Assembly (NCBI GenBank): GCA_021831785.1
Contig: JAKBMB010000027.1
Location: forward strand, 36,837-100,836
Length of the DNA: 64,000 nt
Source: Deltaproteobacteria bacterium
GTDB lineage: Bacteria; Desulfobacterota; Binatia; Binatales; Binataceae
Direction of reading: 5' to 3'
This document shows, in pieces, positions 50,110 to 59,936 of this stretch (its first letter is position 1; every line of letters starts with the position of its first letter). The notes beneath the pieces were generated by a model. That model was not told the DNA's origin and ran no database searches. It saw nothing but the letters and a program-made list of their open reading frames with translations. Made by a program: the position numbers and the translations under genes.

Positions 50110-50531
50110 AAGCGTTTTTCGATACCTCGGTGCTGATTCCGGCCTTCCTTGAGGACCATGAACATCATGAGCGGAGCTTTGAAGTCTTCGCCGGCGCCGA
50201 CAAGAAGCAGGATTGCTGCGCGGCGCACAGTCTGGCTGAGGTTTATTCAACGCTGACCCGGCTGCCCGGGCGGCATCGGCTGAGCGGCGAGCAGGTGATG
50301 CTCTTTGTGGAGAACATTCGCGAACGATTTACGCTCATCGCGCTTACCGGCGACGAGTACTATGCGGCGATTAGAGAGGCCGCTAAAGCGGGGGTCATCG
50401 GCGGCACAATCTACGACGCCTTGATTGCTCGCTGCGCTCTGAAAGCAAAGGCTGACATCCTTTACACCTGGAATACGAGACATTTCGAGCAGTTGGGTCC
50501 GGCTATAGTGAAGCGGCTGCGGGCCCCATAA
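50106..50531 (+). CDS. vapC: VapC-family PIN-domain toxin
   Basis: A 141-residue PIN ribonuclease. Acidic catalytic residues are visible: Asp6 (MKAFFDTSVLIPAF), Glu45 (SLAEVYSTL) and Asp104 (GGTIYDALIARCAL), and the fourth site falls in YTWNTRHFEQL. VapC toxins cut tRNA or rRNA. It is coupled to the AbrB-type antitoxin, a standard type II toxin-antitoxin arrangement. Confidence 0.9.
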   Translation: MKAFFDTSVLIPAFLEDHEHHERSFEVFAGADKKQDCCAAHSLAEVYSTLTRLPGRHRLSGEQVMLFVENIRERFTLIALTGDEYYAAIREAAKAGVIGGTIYDALIARCALKAKADILYTWNTRHFEQLGPAIVKRLRAP

Positions 50532-50890
50532 AACGGGTTGCCGGCGATAAGGCTCCGCCTCAAAAGGGATACGTGCCGGGAAACTTTAGCAAATGCAACC
50601 CGCGCGTTGAGATCCGCCGGCGTTCAGTTTCACGATCGAGCGGCACGGGGCGACGCGCATGGGCTCGACTCGCGCGAAGCTCCAACGCCGGTACGTCAAT
50701 TTGAAACCCAAAACAGCTCCGTGTAGAGTGCAGCGCAGCTATTACCACGCGCGGCCGACCGCAGCGATTATCAGCAGCTTGCTTTTCATGTGGGTCTCCT
50801 TGCTTAAATGTCGGCTCATCTGCTCGCCTGCCTTTGGCGATACTGAACGGTGTGACTTCTATGGTCAGATAACTTCCATCTTGCAATAGC
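50532..50890. other. 359-bp gap without a supported gene
   Basis: Frames here lack motifs. CAATAGC precedes the next ATG, but no good Shine-Dalgarno is seen. Confidence 0.45.
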
Positions 50891-51625
50891 ATGTACTTCC
50901 CAGAGAGCGTTCGGTACATTTGCCTGCAAATGGGAGCTTCGCGAAAAGTGGCTGCGGCGAATGAGGCTGCACCCGTTGAGCGCCCCGAGCCGATGGGCAA
51001 GGAGCGGCTCCTTCCCTGGCTCGTGGAGTTCTCGCGTGTCAACGCGGCCTCACTCGCCAAGGGCCGCCCCGGCGATCTTCCCAACCTGATTTACGAATTG
51101 CGACAGTGGCTCGACCTCGAACCCGACGAACCGCTCAACAGAGAGGTCGGAGATTTGGAGAGGGGACCCCCCCGGCTTCAGGCCATCATTGACCGGGTGG
51201 CCGAGTTACTTGAGGCAGTTGCGGATCGGAAACGCTTTCGCGCGGATTATTCGGGCGGCGGCGTCGTTCTCGACGCAAGCAAACTGGCCTTTGCGGGCGG
51301 CAGGGCCTTGAGCTATCGCGACGCCAAGCTGCAGGACGCCGTCGTGCGCGTGGCGCTGGACGACCTCTACGAGGATACCGCGGCTGCTCTAAGGATTCAG
51401 CGCTGCCAAGAGCCCGAATGTTCGAAGGTGTTCTTAGCGGAACGAAAGAACCAGAAATATTGCAGCCACCGCTGCGCGAACAAAGCGGCGAGCCGCACCT
51501 ACCGAAAAGCGCATGGGAAGGAACGCGCGGCGCGCGAGCGGGCGCGGTACGAACGCAAAGTGAAAGAGCGCGCCGGGCCCAGTGTGAAAGTGGCGAGGCG
51601 GCCCCGACGAAAGCGGCAGCCCTGA
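50891..51625 (+). CDS. CGNR-type zinc-finger regulator
   Basis: A 244-residue protein. The N-terminal ABATE-like helical part is about 35-165 (WLVEFSRVNAASLAKGRPGD). The C-terminal zinc finger CQEPECSKVFLAERKNQKYC runs on to SHRCANKAASRTYRK, matching the CGNR finger C-x4-C...YCS..C.N with CANK in place of CGNR. A very basic tail follows. Such proteins are predicted stress-responsive transcription regulators. Start is uncertain: ATG 50891 has no clear ribosome site, and internal Met codons at residues 14 and 35 are possible. Confidence 0.75.
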   Translation: MYFPESVRYICLQMGASRKVAAANEAAPVERPEPMGKERLLPWLVEFSRVNAASLAKGRPGDLPNLIYELRQWLDLEPDEPLNREVGDLERGPPRLQAIIDRVAELLEAVADRKRFRADYSGGGVVLDASKLAFAGGRALSYRDAKLQDAVVRVALDDLYEDTAAALRIQRCQEPECSKVFLAERKNQKYCSHRCANKAASRTYRKAHGKERAARERARYERKVKERAGPSVKVARRPRRKRQP

Positions 51626-51664
51626 CCTCCGCGGCGAGCAGCGATGGACGGCCTACGTGCAGGG

Positions 51665-52840
51665 CTAAGCGATCACCTTAGCGGCGCGCAGCTCCTCCAG
51701 TTCCTTGGCGTCGAAGCCCATCTCGCGCAACACCTCGCTGGTGTGCTCGCCGAGTCTGGGTGGGACACGCCACAGCTTCATCGGTGTTTCCGAGAAACGC
51801 GGCCCCGGATTTGCGGTGCGCACGGTTCCCGACTGGGGGTATTCGTAGCATAAGAAGTTTTCGTTAGCCACGATCTCTTCGTCAACGAGCAGCGTGTCGT
51901 AGGTGTGCACCGGTCCGCACGGCACGTCGGCGGCAGCGAGCAGCGAGAGCCAGTGCGAGCTTTCATGCTGCTTGAGCAGTTGACCGAGCTCGCGCAGCAC
52001 GGCGCGCACCCGCTCCAGGCGGTCCTGCGCGCCGTCGGTCCACCATTCGGGATGCTCCACGGCTGCGCACAGCCGCTCGTATTGGGCGTCGGTGAACGGC
52101 GCCAGCATGATCCATCCGTCCTTGGTCTGGAACGGGTCGAGACCGGCGGTGCGCGGAGTGCGGTCCTTGAACTCGTCTTCGGGCAGGAAGGTATAGCCGT
52201 AGAAGGTGTCGTTGGCGGTGAATGCGATCATCGCGCTCAGCATCGGCACGCGAATGTACTGGCCCACGCCGCGGTTGCGCGCCGCGTGCAACGCGCTCAC
52301 GATGCTCAGCGCCGCGGTCATGCCCGCGACCTTGTCGGCGAGCGCCATCCGCACCGTGGTCGGCGGGCCGCCCTTGCCCGCCTGTACGTGCGCCATACCG
52401 GAGTAGCCTTGGATTACCGGATCATACGCGGGGGCGTCGGCCAAGCGGCCTTTGGGGCCGAAGCCCGACACCGAACAGTAGATGATTTTCGGGTTCACGC
52501 GGCGCATATCGCCGTAGCCGACGCCGAGTCGGTCGGTGACGCCGGGCCGAAAGTTCTCGACCATCACGTCGGCGCGCGCGCCCAGGCGCCTGACCAGGTC
52601 GCGCCCCTGGTCTTTTTTCATGTCGACCAGGATCCCGCGCTTGTTGCGGTTAAAGTTAAGGAACGGAGCGCTCACGCCGTTTTTTATGGGGCGCCCGACG
52701 CCGCGCATCGGCTCGCCTTCGGGCGGTTCGATCTTGATCACATCCGCCCCCAGATCGCCCAGCAACATGGTACAAAACGGCCCTGAAACTACCGCCGTTA
52801 GATCCAAGACGCGAACTCCCGCTAGCGGTCCGTCTGCCAT
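51665..52840 (-). CDS. CaiB/BaiF class III CoA-transferase
   Basis: A 391-residue enzyme that moves CoA between acyl groups. Family blocks are LAGVRVLDLTAVVSGPFCTM, LGADVIKIEPPEGEPMRG, NRNKRGILVDMKKDQGRDL and the active-site Asp region DAPAYDPVIQGYSGM. GAGGTG precedes ATG 52840. Class III transferases act on oxalyl-, carnitinyl-, bile-acid-, succinyl- or aromatic acyl-CoA; substrate unknown. It is close to a Nit-family amidase but not obviously co-transcribed. Confidence 0.92.
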   Translation of the reverse strand: MADGPLAGVRVLDLTAVVSGPFCTMLLGDLGADVIKIEPPEGEPMRGVGRPIKNGVSAPFLNFNRNKRGILVDMKKDQGRDLVRRLGARADVMVENFRPGVTDRLGVGYGDMRRVNPKIIYCSVSGFGPKGRLADAPAYDPVIQGYSGMAHVQAGKGGPPTTVRMALADKVAGMTAALSIVSALHAARNRGVGQYIRVPMLSAMIAFTANDTFYGYTFLPEDEFKDRTPRTAGLDPFQTKDGWIMLAPFTDAQYERLCAAVEHPEWWTDGAQDRLERVRAVLRELGQLLKQHESSHWLSLLAAADVPCGPVHTYDTLLVDEEIVANENFLCYEYPQSGTVRTANPGPRFSETPMKLWRVPPRLGEHTSEVLREMGFDAKELEELRAAKVIA

Positions 52841-52976
52841 CTCAGGACACCTCAGAAGCCTGGTTCAGAAGTTTTGCCGCCGCATACTCAGGAAAGACCT
52901 GTCATTCGGGAGCGCGGAACCAAGAAGAGCGACGCGGCGCGGCGGCGGTCATCCGGCGACCGAAGCCTCGGCATCA

Positions 52977-53822
52977 CTATCGCGCTTGGGCCTCGCCGCG
53001 CAAACCCTCAGCCTCGGGCAGCCGACGGTGATTTAAGCACGGAAACTCGGCGCGAACCCGCTCCAGATAGCCGAAGTCCAGCTCGGCCAGTACCACTCCT
53101 TCCCTGTCCCCCATGCGAGCGAGCACGCGCCCCCAGGGATCGATTATCATCGAGTTTCCATAGTCGTCAAACCCATGGACGTTGCGGCCGAATTGGCCCG
53201 GCGCGAGCACGAAGACCTGGTTCTCGATCGCGCGCGCCCGCAACAGCACCTCCCAGTGCGCCTCGCCGGTGGCAAACGTGAACGCGCTCGGCACCGTCAC
53301 CAGCTCCGCCCCCGCCGAAGCGAGCGCGCGATAGAGTTCGGGAAAGCGCACATCGTAACATACGCTCAGCCCTACCCGTCCGACCGAGGTCCGAGCCACG
53401 GCCACCTTGTCGCCGGCCTGCTTGATGGCCGATTCTCTGATGCTGACTCCGCTCGGCAGCTCGACGTCGAACAGATGAATCTTGCGGTACACGGCAAGAC
53501 GCGCGCCGTCGTCCCCGAAGAGCACCGAGGTGTTATAGTTTTTCGCGCGCCCGTCGATGCGCTCGGCGATTGAGCCCGCCAGCAGATGAATTCGCAACTC
53601 GGCCGCAAGCCGCGCCGCCAGCGAGAGCGTCGGTCCGTCAAGGTCTTCAGCCGCCGCGTGCTCCTCGTTGCGCTTGCCGCGCCAGTTGAACATTTCGGGC
53701 AGCGCGACGAACTGAGCGCCGCGTCCGGCGGCGGCGCGAATCAGCTTTTCGGCGCGCGCCAGATTCGCGGCCTTGTCGCTCGTGCTGCTCATCTGCACCG
53801 CGGCGGCGATTATCGTCGCCAT
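52977..53822 (-). CDS. Nit-family carbon-nitrogen hydrolase (amidase)
   Basis: A 281-residue nitrilase-superfamily enzyme. The triad is Glu43 (ALPEMFNW), Lys in VYRKIHLFDVELPSGVSIRE and Cys in GLSVCYDVRFPELYRALASA. The HLFDV and CYDVRFPELYR blocks place it with Nit1/Nit2-type enzymes (deaminated glutathione amidase or omega-amidase), a metabolite-repair role. ATG 53822 has AAGGAGGGG in front. It differs clearly from the nitrilase at 8570, which has the CGEN signature. Confidence 0.9.
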   Translation of the reverse strand: MATIIAAAVQMSSTSDKAANLARAEKLIRAAAGRGAQFVALPEMFNWRGKRNEEHAAAEDLDGPTLSLAARLAAELRIHLLAGSIAERIDGRAKNYNTSVLFGDDGARLAVYRKIHLFDVELPSGVSIRESAIKQAGDKVAVARTSVGRVGLSVCYDVRFPELYRALASAGAELVTVPSAFTFATGEAHWEVLLRARAIENQVFVLAPGQFGRNVHGFDDYGNSMIIDPWGRVLARMGDREGVVLAELDFGYLERVRAEFPCLNHRRLPEAEGLRGEAQAR

Positions 53823-54177
53823 AACCCCTCCTTGTCAACGACGCGCCTGCCGCGCGCCGAAGGCTCCGGCCGGCGGACAACGGCAACCGCAGCAAGTCCA
53901 CGAGGCCTGCCGGGCGCGTCTTATGTATGAATGCTGCCGCCGCGCGGGCGCCGGTCGTCCGCGACGGTAATCCAGGATCGCTCCAGCCCCAAGGCGCGTA
54001 ACCACCGAGCCGAAGTTTGGACCTTGAATCCGGCGCCTCGATCGCCCGACGCCTGAATTTTAGCACGCAGGCGCCGAACGCCGACAGTGAATGCGCCGCG
54101 CGCGATACTGTATCGGCCCGGCCTGCTTGTGATAATTTGTCGCGATAGGCGAGTTTTCGCCGCACAGAGGAAGCGAG
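53823..54177. other. divergent intergenic region
   Basis: 355 bp between the Nit gene and the kinase gene, which are divergently oriented; it should hold both promoters, though I could not place them. No gene seen. Confidence 0.5.
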
Positions 54178-55236
54178 ATGGAAATCGCGGCAGCCCCCGT
54201 CTTGTTACAAGGGCGCTATCGGATCGAGCGCGTGCTCGGCGAAGGAGGCATGGGGAGAGTCTATTTGGCGCACGATCTGCGCCTGGCGGACCGGCCCTGC
54301 GCGATCAAAGAGATGGTGGACGAGTTCATCGATCCGCGCAAACGGCACGAAGCGAACGAGTCCTTCGCGCGCGAGGCCGACACGCTGGCGCGCCTTAAGC
54401 ATGCGGCGATCCCTGCCATCTACGACCGCTTCGATGACCATAACCGCCATTACCTGGTAATGGAGCACGTCGAAGGACATGACCTGGAGCAGGAGCTTGC
54501 GCTCGACGCCCAGCCCATGCCGGAGAACAAGGTGACCGAGATCGCGCGCCAACTCTGCGCCGTGCTGGCCTATCTTCACGGCTTTACGCCGCCGATTATC
54601 TACCGCGACATGAAGCCGTCCAACGTAATGATTACGCCGAACGGGCGGGTGACTCTGATCGACTTCGGCATCGCGCGCATCTTCAAGCCGGGCAAGGTCA
54701 CCACCGTCGGCACGATCGGCTTTGCCGCGCCCGAGCAGTATCAGGGCCGGGTTGATCCGCGCAGCGATATCTATTCCCTGGGCGTGACCTTGCATTACTT
54801 GCTGACCAAGCAAGAGTTCCCGCCCATGACTAATCTGCCGGCGGTGCATAAGCTGCGCCAGGGAATTTCTCCGCGGCTGGCCGGCGCGGTGAATCGCGCC
54901 GTGTGCCTTGAGCCGGAAAAGCGGCCGCAGACGATCCGCGAGTTCCAGGACATTCTCCTGGGTAGACGAGCGACGGCGCCGACGGCGCAGTTGCCGCGTC
55001 TCGCGTCGAACCGAGAGACGCTCGGACTTAAGCGCCCGGCGGATGCTGCGGCCCGGTCCACTGCCCGCCATTACCCGGCCGCAACGCGCCGCAGACGGCG
55101 GGTCAAGGGCTTCAGGTTGGTGTTTTTGGCGGCCACCATGGCGGCAGCGGGATTCGTGGTCAGTTACCTCTACCACGCCGGCCCGCAATTAGACGCCTTG
55201 CTCAAGACCAAGTTGGCGGCTAACCCCGCGCCGTAG
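54178..55236 (+). CDS. eukaryotic-type Ser/Thr protein kinase, membrane-anchored
   Basis: A 352-residue kinase. The Gly loop is VLGEGGMGRVYLA, the ATP-binding Lys is in PCAIKEM, the catalytic loop is IIYRDMKPSNVMI (Tyr in place of His in HRD), and the Mg motif is LIDFGIARIF. The activation segment TTVGTIGFAAPEQYQG follows. A basic linker leads to one C-terminal TM (VFLAATMAAAGFVVSYLYH, about 320-340) with a very short outside tail, so no sensor domain. It is a PknB-like signalling kinase; targets unknown. Confidence 0.92.
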   Translation: MEIAAAPVLLQGRYRIERVLGEGGMGRVYLAHDLRLADRPCAIKEMVDEFIDPRKRHEANESFAREADTLARLKHAAIPAIYDRFDDHNRHYLVMEHVEGHDLEQELALDAQPMPENKVTEIARQLCAVLAYLHGFTPPIIYRDMKPSNVMITPNGRVTLIDFGIARIFKPGKVTTVGTIGFAAPEQYQGRVDPRSDIYSLGVTLHYLLTKQEFPPMTNLPAVHKLRQGISPRLAGAVNRAVCLEPEKRPQTIREFQDILLGRRATAPTAQLPRLASNRETLGLKRPADAAARSTARHYPAATRRRRRVKGFRLVFLAATMAAAGFVVSYLYHAGPQLDALLKTKLAANPAP

Positions 55237-55711
55237 CCCTCGCGCGCGACGAACCTAAAGTGCGCAGTTGCCGCGACCGATGCGACGTGGCGGCCTTAGC
55301 GCCGCCGTTTTAGCGATGCCGCTTGGAGCAGTCCTGGGGGCCTAAGAGCCGCACGATACCCGGTTGCCGAAGCCGACGGCCAACAACCTCGGGCCGCTCG
55401 CGCATTCTCAAGCCCGGCGCAGAGCGGGTTTTTCTCACGGCTGCCTCAAGGCTATCGTTTGCGCGCTCTATCGGCGTCATTCGATTGGCAAGGCGTCCTG
55501 GTGTACGATCGGTGGGTGCGGTGTGTCAGCGCAATAACGTGTCGCCGCGATAAGATATTTGGGCGTGATTAGCAGCCCTTCAGCGTCCCGAGTGCGAAGT
55601 TCGGCAACCGAATACATCCGGCTATTGGCGCCCTGCTCGTCGAACCGATCCATCGAGTTTCCGACCCAGGACGCCGGCTAGGCTTGAACAAACGAGGAGT
55701 GAGCGAGGTCC
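55237..55711. other. 475-bp region without a supported gene
   Basis: No frame with motifs on either strand. GAGGAGTGAGCGAGG at about 55694-55708 provides the ribosome site for sppA. Confidence 0.5.
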
Positions 55712-57457
55712 ATGATTAGGCGGCTTTTGCGGTGGCTATTGCGCACTGCGATTGCGATCATCGTGTTGGTCGCTATTGCGGCGGCATTTGACATCTACTC
55801 CCGTCAGATTCGCCCGGGTTCCTTTCTCTTGGTGAGAATCGACGGGCCGGTGCTGGAGCGGAGCAGCCTCGGGCTCATATCCAGGCTAAGAGGCCGTGCG
55901 GAGACGCCGCTTAATGTCCTGCGGCCCGCGGTCGAAGCGGCGGCCAAGGATTCCCGGATCACGGGGATGGCGGTCGAGGTGATCGATCCCGCGATCGCCT
56001 TCGCCAAGGCGCAAGAGATCGTCGGCTTGACGCGCAGCTTTGCGAAGTCCGGCAAACCCGTCGCGGCGTACCTCGAAACGGCGGGCGAGTTCGCGCCGGG
56101 CAACCTGGAATACATGGTCGCGAGCGCCGCCGCCAGCGTGTCGCTGATGCCGGAGGGCGAGGTCAATTTGGTCGGCCTCCAACTGCGCGAGGTGTTCGCG
56201 CGGGGCACCCTGGATTGGGTCGGGATCAATCCCCAGTTCGACGCTATCGGCCGGTATAAAAGCGCGCCCAACATTTTCACGGAAAAGGGCTTCACCCCGG
56301 CCCAGCGCGAAGAGGATACGGCGCTGGCAGACGACTTGTTCAACCAGTTGGTGGAAGCGGTGGCGCAACAGCGCCGTCTTTCGCCGGCCGACGTGCGAGC
56401 GCTGGTCGATGAGGCGCCGTTTGACGCCCAGGCGGCGCTCAAGGCCAAATTGGTCGACCGCCTGGAGTACGAAGACCAATTCATCGGGCGTATGAAACAT
56501 TACGGCGGCACGAGGCACAAGCTGGTCGACTACGTTGACTACGCGCGCCCGCCGCTGTTGCCGAACCTTCGCGCGGTCGATCGGATCGCCGTGATTTACG
56601 GCAGCGGGGAAATCGACCGCGGCTCGGACGTGTTGGACCCCTTCGCCGAGCGGGACGGCACAATGGACGCGCGCACGATGGCGGAGGCTTTTCGCCAAGC
56701 GCGCAAGGACAATTCTATCAAGGCCGTGGTGTTCAGGATCAACTCGCCCGGCGGCTCGGTGATCGCTTCGGAGTTGATCCGCCGCGAGGTGGAGCTTACG
56801 GCACGCAAAAAGCCGGTGGTGGCCAGCATGTCGAGCCTGGGAGCCTCCGGCGCGTACTGGGTCGCGACCGCGGCCAACAAGATTTTTGCCGAGCCGGCCA
56901 CGCTCACCGGTTCGATCGGCGTGTTGGCGGGCAAATTTAATCTCACCGACATGGCGGCCAAACTAGGCGTCCAGACCGATGCTATCAGCCGCGGGCGCAA
57001 CGTCACGATGTTCGACGAATTCACCAACTTCAGCCCCGAGCAGCAGCAGCTCCTCCATGGGGTGATGTTGCAGCGAATCTACGACGAATTCGTCACCCGC
57101 GTGGCGAACAGCCGCAAACTCAAGGTCGAGCAGGTGCAACAAGTCGCCCAAGGGCGCGTCTGGACCGGCGAGCAGGCCCACAGGCTCGAGCTGATCGATG
57201 CGCTCGGCGGTTTTGACGCCGCGCTCAAGGAAGCTAAGTCCGAGGCCAAGCTCGAGCCCGAGACCGAAGTGGAGCTGGTCGAGCTGCCGGCGCAGCCCGG
57301 GCTGCTGAATCAATTATTCGGCACGGCCGAAGTGCGGGGGTCTCTGTCCCAACTTGCGCTCGACAAGATGGCCGCGCTCAAGCCGCTGCTGCGCATGCAG
57401 CTTTTAGGCGCCGAGGTTTCGCGCCTGGTCCGCTCCCGGCCGATGTCCAAGTTCTAG
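55712..57457 (+). CDS. sppA: signal peptide peptidase SppA, 67K (long) type
   Basis: A 581-residue membrane protease. The N-terminal TM is WLLRTAIAIIVLVAIAAAFD. Two S49 domains follow. The N-terminal one contributes the catalytic Lys in FDAIGRYKSAPNIF; the C-terminal one has NSPGGSVIASELIRREVEL and the nucleophile Ser in SMSSLGASGAYWVA. It degrades cleaved signal peptides in the inner membrane. Length and tandem domains match the E. coli-type enzyme. Confidence 0.94.
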   Translation: MIRRLLRWLLRTAIAIIVLVAIAAAFDIYSRQIRPGSFLLVRIDGPVLERSSLGLISRLRGRAETPLNVLRPAVEAAAKDSRITGMAVEVIDPAIAFAKAQEIVGLTRSFAKSGKPVAAYLETAGEFAPGNLEYMVASAAASVSLMPEGEVNLVGLQLREVFARGTLDWVGINPQFDAIGRYKSAPNIFTEKGFTPAQREEDTALADDLFNQLVEAVAQQRRLSPADVRALVDEAPFDAQAALKAKLVDRLEYEDQFIGRMKHYGGTRHKLVDYVDYARPPLLPNLRAVDRIAVIYGSGEIDRGSDVLDPFAERDGTMDARTMAEAFRQARKDNSIKAVVFRINSPGGSVIASELIRREVELTARKKPVVASMSSLGASGAYWVATAANKIFAEPATLTGSIGVLAGKFNLTDMAAKLGVQTDAISRGRNVTMFDEFTNFSPEQQQLLHGVMLQRIYDEFVTRVANSRKLKVEQVQQVAQGRVWTGEQAHRLELIDALGGFDAALKEAKSEAKLEPETEVELVELPAQPGLLNQLFGTAEVRGSLSQLALDKMAALKPLLRMQLLGAEVSRLVRSRPMSKF

Positions 57458-57489
57458 TGCTTCGGCCCATGCGTATGGATGCGGAATCC

Positions 57490-57662
57490 TGCACCCTCAC
57501 CCTGGCCCTCTCCCGCAAAATAATGCGGGCGAGGGGACACAAAGGGCGCCCCTCCTATCACCTCTCCCGCGCGTGCGGGGGAAGGCCGCGCGCGCAAGCC
57601 TGGAGAGGCCGGAGCGCGAATCACGAAGTAATTCGCGCTCCGGGTGAGGGGGTGCAGCGCTA
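57490..57662. repeat. dispersed palindromic repeat, copy C
   Basis: A noncoding GC-rich element with CCCTCACCCTGGCCCTCTCCC at one end and GGGTGAGGGGGTGCAGCGC at the other, with inner hairpins (CCGCAAAATAATGCGG; GAGCGCGAATCACGAAG with AATTCGCGCTC). It is of the same CCCTCACCC..CTCTCCC style as the elements at 9689 and 42863 but not a close copy. Confidence 0.55.
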
Positions 57663-57687
57663 AAGGTGTTACGTATGGGTCGAAGCA

Positions 57688-57721
57688 GTAGTGGGGCGGG
57701 CCGCCGTGCCCGCCCCACTAC
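57688..57721. terminator. strong hairpin between convergent genes
   Basis: A perfect 13-bp GC-rich stem, GTAGTGGGGCGGG and CCCGCCCCACTAC, with an eight-base loop. It is followed by TCAAAAATT on the plus strand. It sits between sppA (plus) and the CoA-transferase (minus), which suits a bidirectional terminator. The T-run is weak, so it may equally be a dispersed repeat. Confidence 0.45.
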
Positions 57722-57871
57722 TCAAAAATTCACAAACTCTCAGCATACAAGTGAGCCTCGCGCGTAACAGTTGCGCCCGCAAGGGCTTCCCCGGGCGCGG
57801 TCCGCGGCCGAAGGCGGCGCGGGCGGCCACCACTCGATGAATGCGAGGCCGTCTCGGTGAGCCCACCGCCC

Positions 57872-59095
57872 TTATCGAGTCTCGTCGGCCTCGGCGTAGC
57901 GCATCAGGACGCCTTGCTCGTAAAGCCCGCGAATTTCGCCGTCGGCCAGGTCGAAGAACTCGCGCAGTATAGCCTCGTTGTCCTCTCCCAGGCGCGAGGC
58001 GTTGATTTGGTCGCCGAGCCGCTGCTCCCAGCCCGAGAATCTGACCGGCATTGCGGGAACCTCGAACTTGCCGAGGTCGGGGTCAGCCGCTCGGCGCGCG
58101 GTGTTGCGTTCGCGCAGATGTGGATGGGCCATCGCCTCGGCAAGGGTGAGCACCGGCGCGCACGGTACGCGTTCCTTATCCAAGGCCACGAGCGCGCTGT
58201 CGCGGTCCGGAAAGCCGCCGAGCCAGCGCTCGACCACCTCTTGGAGCTGGCGCGCGTTGTGGGTTCGCGACCGATGGTCTTTGAAGCGCTCGTCGTGGGC
58301 CAGCTCGGGCATCCCCATCGCCCGCACGAGTTGCGGCCACTGATGGTCGAGCGCGGTGATAAAGACGTAGCCGTCGCTGGCCTTGAAGATGCCGTTGGGG
58401 CTGGATAACGGATGAAGCGGCCCGTTGCGAGTAAATGAGGCAAAACGCTCGGGCCGCAGCGAGACCAGGGGCACGACCATGTCGTGCATATGGAAGTAAG
58501 TATCGAGTATCGAGGCGTCGATATATTGGCCTTGCCCGCTGCGCTCGCGATTGAGCAGCGCAAACCCGACTGCCATCGCCGCCGCCACGCCCGTGGAGAC
58601 GTCGCCGATCGCCATCGGCGGCATTATCGGCGTACGCTCAGGCTCGCCAAGCTGGTCGGTGACCCCGGCGTAAGCCTGACCCATGTAGTCGTAGCCCGGC
58701 TTGGCCGCAAGCGGCCCGCTTTGCCCGGCCATAGAGATTGAGCACATCACAATCTTGGGGTTAAATTCGCGCAGGGTCTCATAGCCGAAACCCATTTTCG
58801 TTATCACGCCAGGGGCGTAGTTCTCGACCACGACGTCGACCTTTGGCACCATCCCCCGCAAGAGCTCGCGCGCTCTCTGTTTCTTCAGATCGAGCCCCAA
58901 GCTTAACTTGCCGTGATTATGCTGAAAGTAGTACGTGCTCTGGCCACCGCGCCGCAGACCCATCGCGCGCGTGCGGTCGCCGTGCGGCGCCGGCTCTACC
59001 TTGATTATTTTAGCGCCCATCTCGCCCAGGATCCGCGTGCAGGTTGGTCCGGCGACGAAATGGGTAAAATCCAGCACTTTGTATCCTTCCAGCAT
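57872..59095 (-). CDS. CaiB/BaiF class III CoA-transferase (second)
   Basis: About 407 residues. Family blocks: MLEGYKVLDFTHFVAGPTCT, MGAKIIKVEPAPHGDRTRAM, HNHGKLSLGLDLKKQRAREL and the active-site Asp in KPGYDYMGQAYAGVTDQLGE. I use ATG 59095 because it opens with the standard N-terminus. An upstream GTG at 59110 has GGAGG in place, and the frame is open to 59128. It is distinct from the copy at 51665. Substrate unknown. Confidence 0.92.
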   Translation of the reverse strand: MLEGYKVLDFTHFVAGPTCTRILGEMGAKIIKVEPAPHGDRTRAMGLRRGGQSTYYFQHNHGKLSLGLDLKKQRARELLRGMVPKVDVVVENYAPGVITKMGFGYETLREFNPKIVMCSISMAGQSGPLAAKPGYDYMGQAYAGVTDQLGEPERTPIMPPMAIGDVSTGVAAAMAVGFALLNRERSGQGQYIDASILDTYFHMHDMVVPLVSLRPERFASFTRNGPLHPLSSPNGIFKASDGYVFITALDHQWPQLVRAMGMPELAHDERFKDHRSRTHNARQLQEVVERWLGGFPDRDSALVALDKERVPCAPVLTLAEAMAHPHLRERNTARRAADPDLGKFEVPAMPVRFSGWEQRLGDQINASRLGEDNEAILREFFDLADGEIRGLYEQGVLMRYAEADETR

Positions 59096-59936
59096 GTGTG
59101 GTCCGTTCACGTTGAGCATCCTCCGCACGGTAAGGCTAGCATGCAGCGAACTCGAAAAGCCTCAGACGCACCCGCGTAAACCTCCGGGCGAATCACGCCC
59201 TGGCGGCTGAGACTTGGCCGGACGACCACTGTTCGTCGGGCCCTGGGCGCTGCGGGTTCAAAGTTTGGCCCATAAATGATGAAACCATTTGCAGCCGTTC
59301 TTATCCATGAATGACGCGACAAATCTCATCGCGATTCAACCAATTTCCGATCCGGCAGGCCAGCAGTGACGCAATCGGCCTGCCGAAACTTTGCGTAGAG
59401 TCCAACGCCAGCCGAAACGCAAGCCCCCCTGCCCGCTCGCGTGCTAACCTGCATAAGCCCGCGGCCTGTTCCTTAGGCGACCGCTCGCAGCGGCACCCAG
59501 CCGGCTAATTCGGACGCCGTGCGGCTGCGGAGAGCTGACGCGCCGATATGCACATCTGCCCCACGGATGGCCGAAAAACGGGGCACATATACGCGCCCAA
59601 CGCCCGGTGTGTAGCGCAACGCCGCAGCGCGAAGCAACCCAGAGCGGCTCTCTTCATCAAGTAGAGTTCGGCAAATCTCCCGCGAATTTGCGCAGGTTTT
59701 ACAGCTTGTCGAGCTACCTAAGCCGCTTTTAACGACACCTGAACATCTCGGTTTAGTTCTCCGATCTAACGGCAAAAGCAGCCCGTGGTCTAGATCATCT
59801 GCCGTTGATTAGAGTTAGGGTTGCGTCGTCGTGACTCCGTTAAGCCACACAAGGCGTGACATCTGCAAATGAAGATTTTATTGCGGGATAAGTCCAATGT
59901 ACTGAGTCACCGAGAAGCATCGAGGGAGGGTTGCTC
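59096..59936. other. 841-bp region without a supported gene
   Basis: Frames on both strands (for example minus 59473-59775) lack motifs. GAGGGAGGG at 59922-59930 is the ribosome site for the zinc-ribbon gene. Confidence 0.5.

Noticed and set aside
51905..52786. 293-codon plus-strand frame
   Set aside because: Antisense to a complete CaiB/BaiF transferase.
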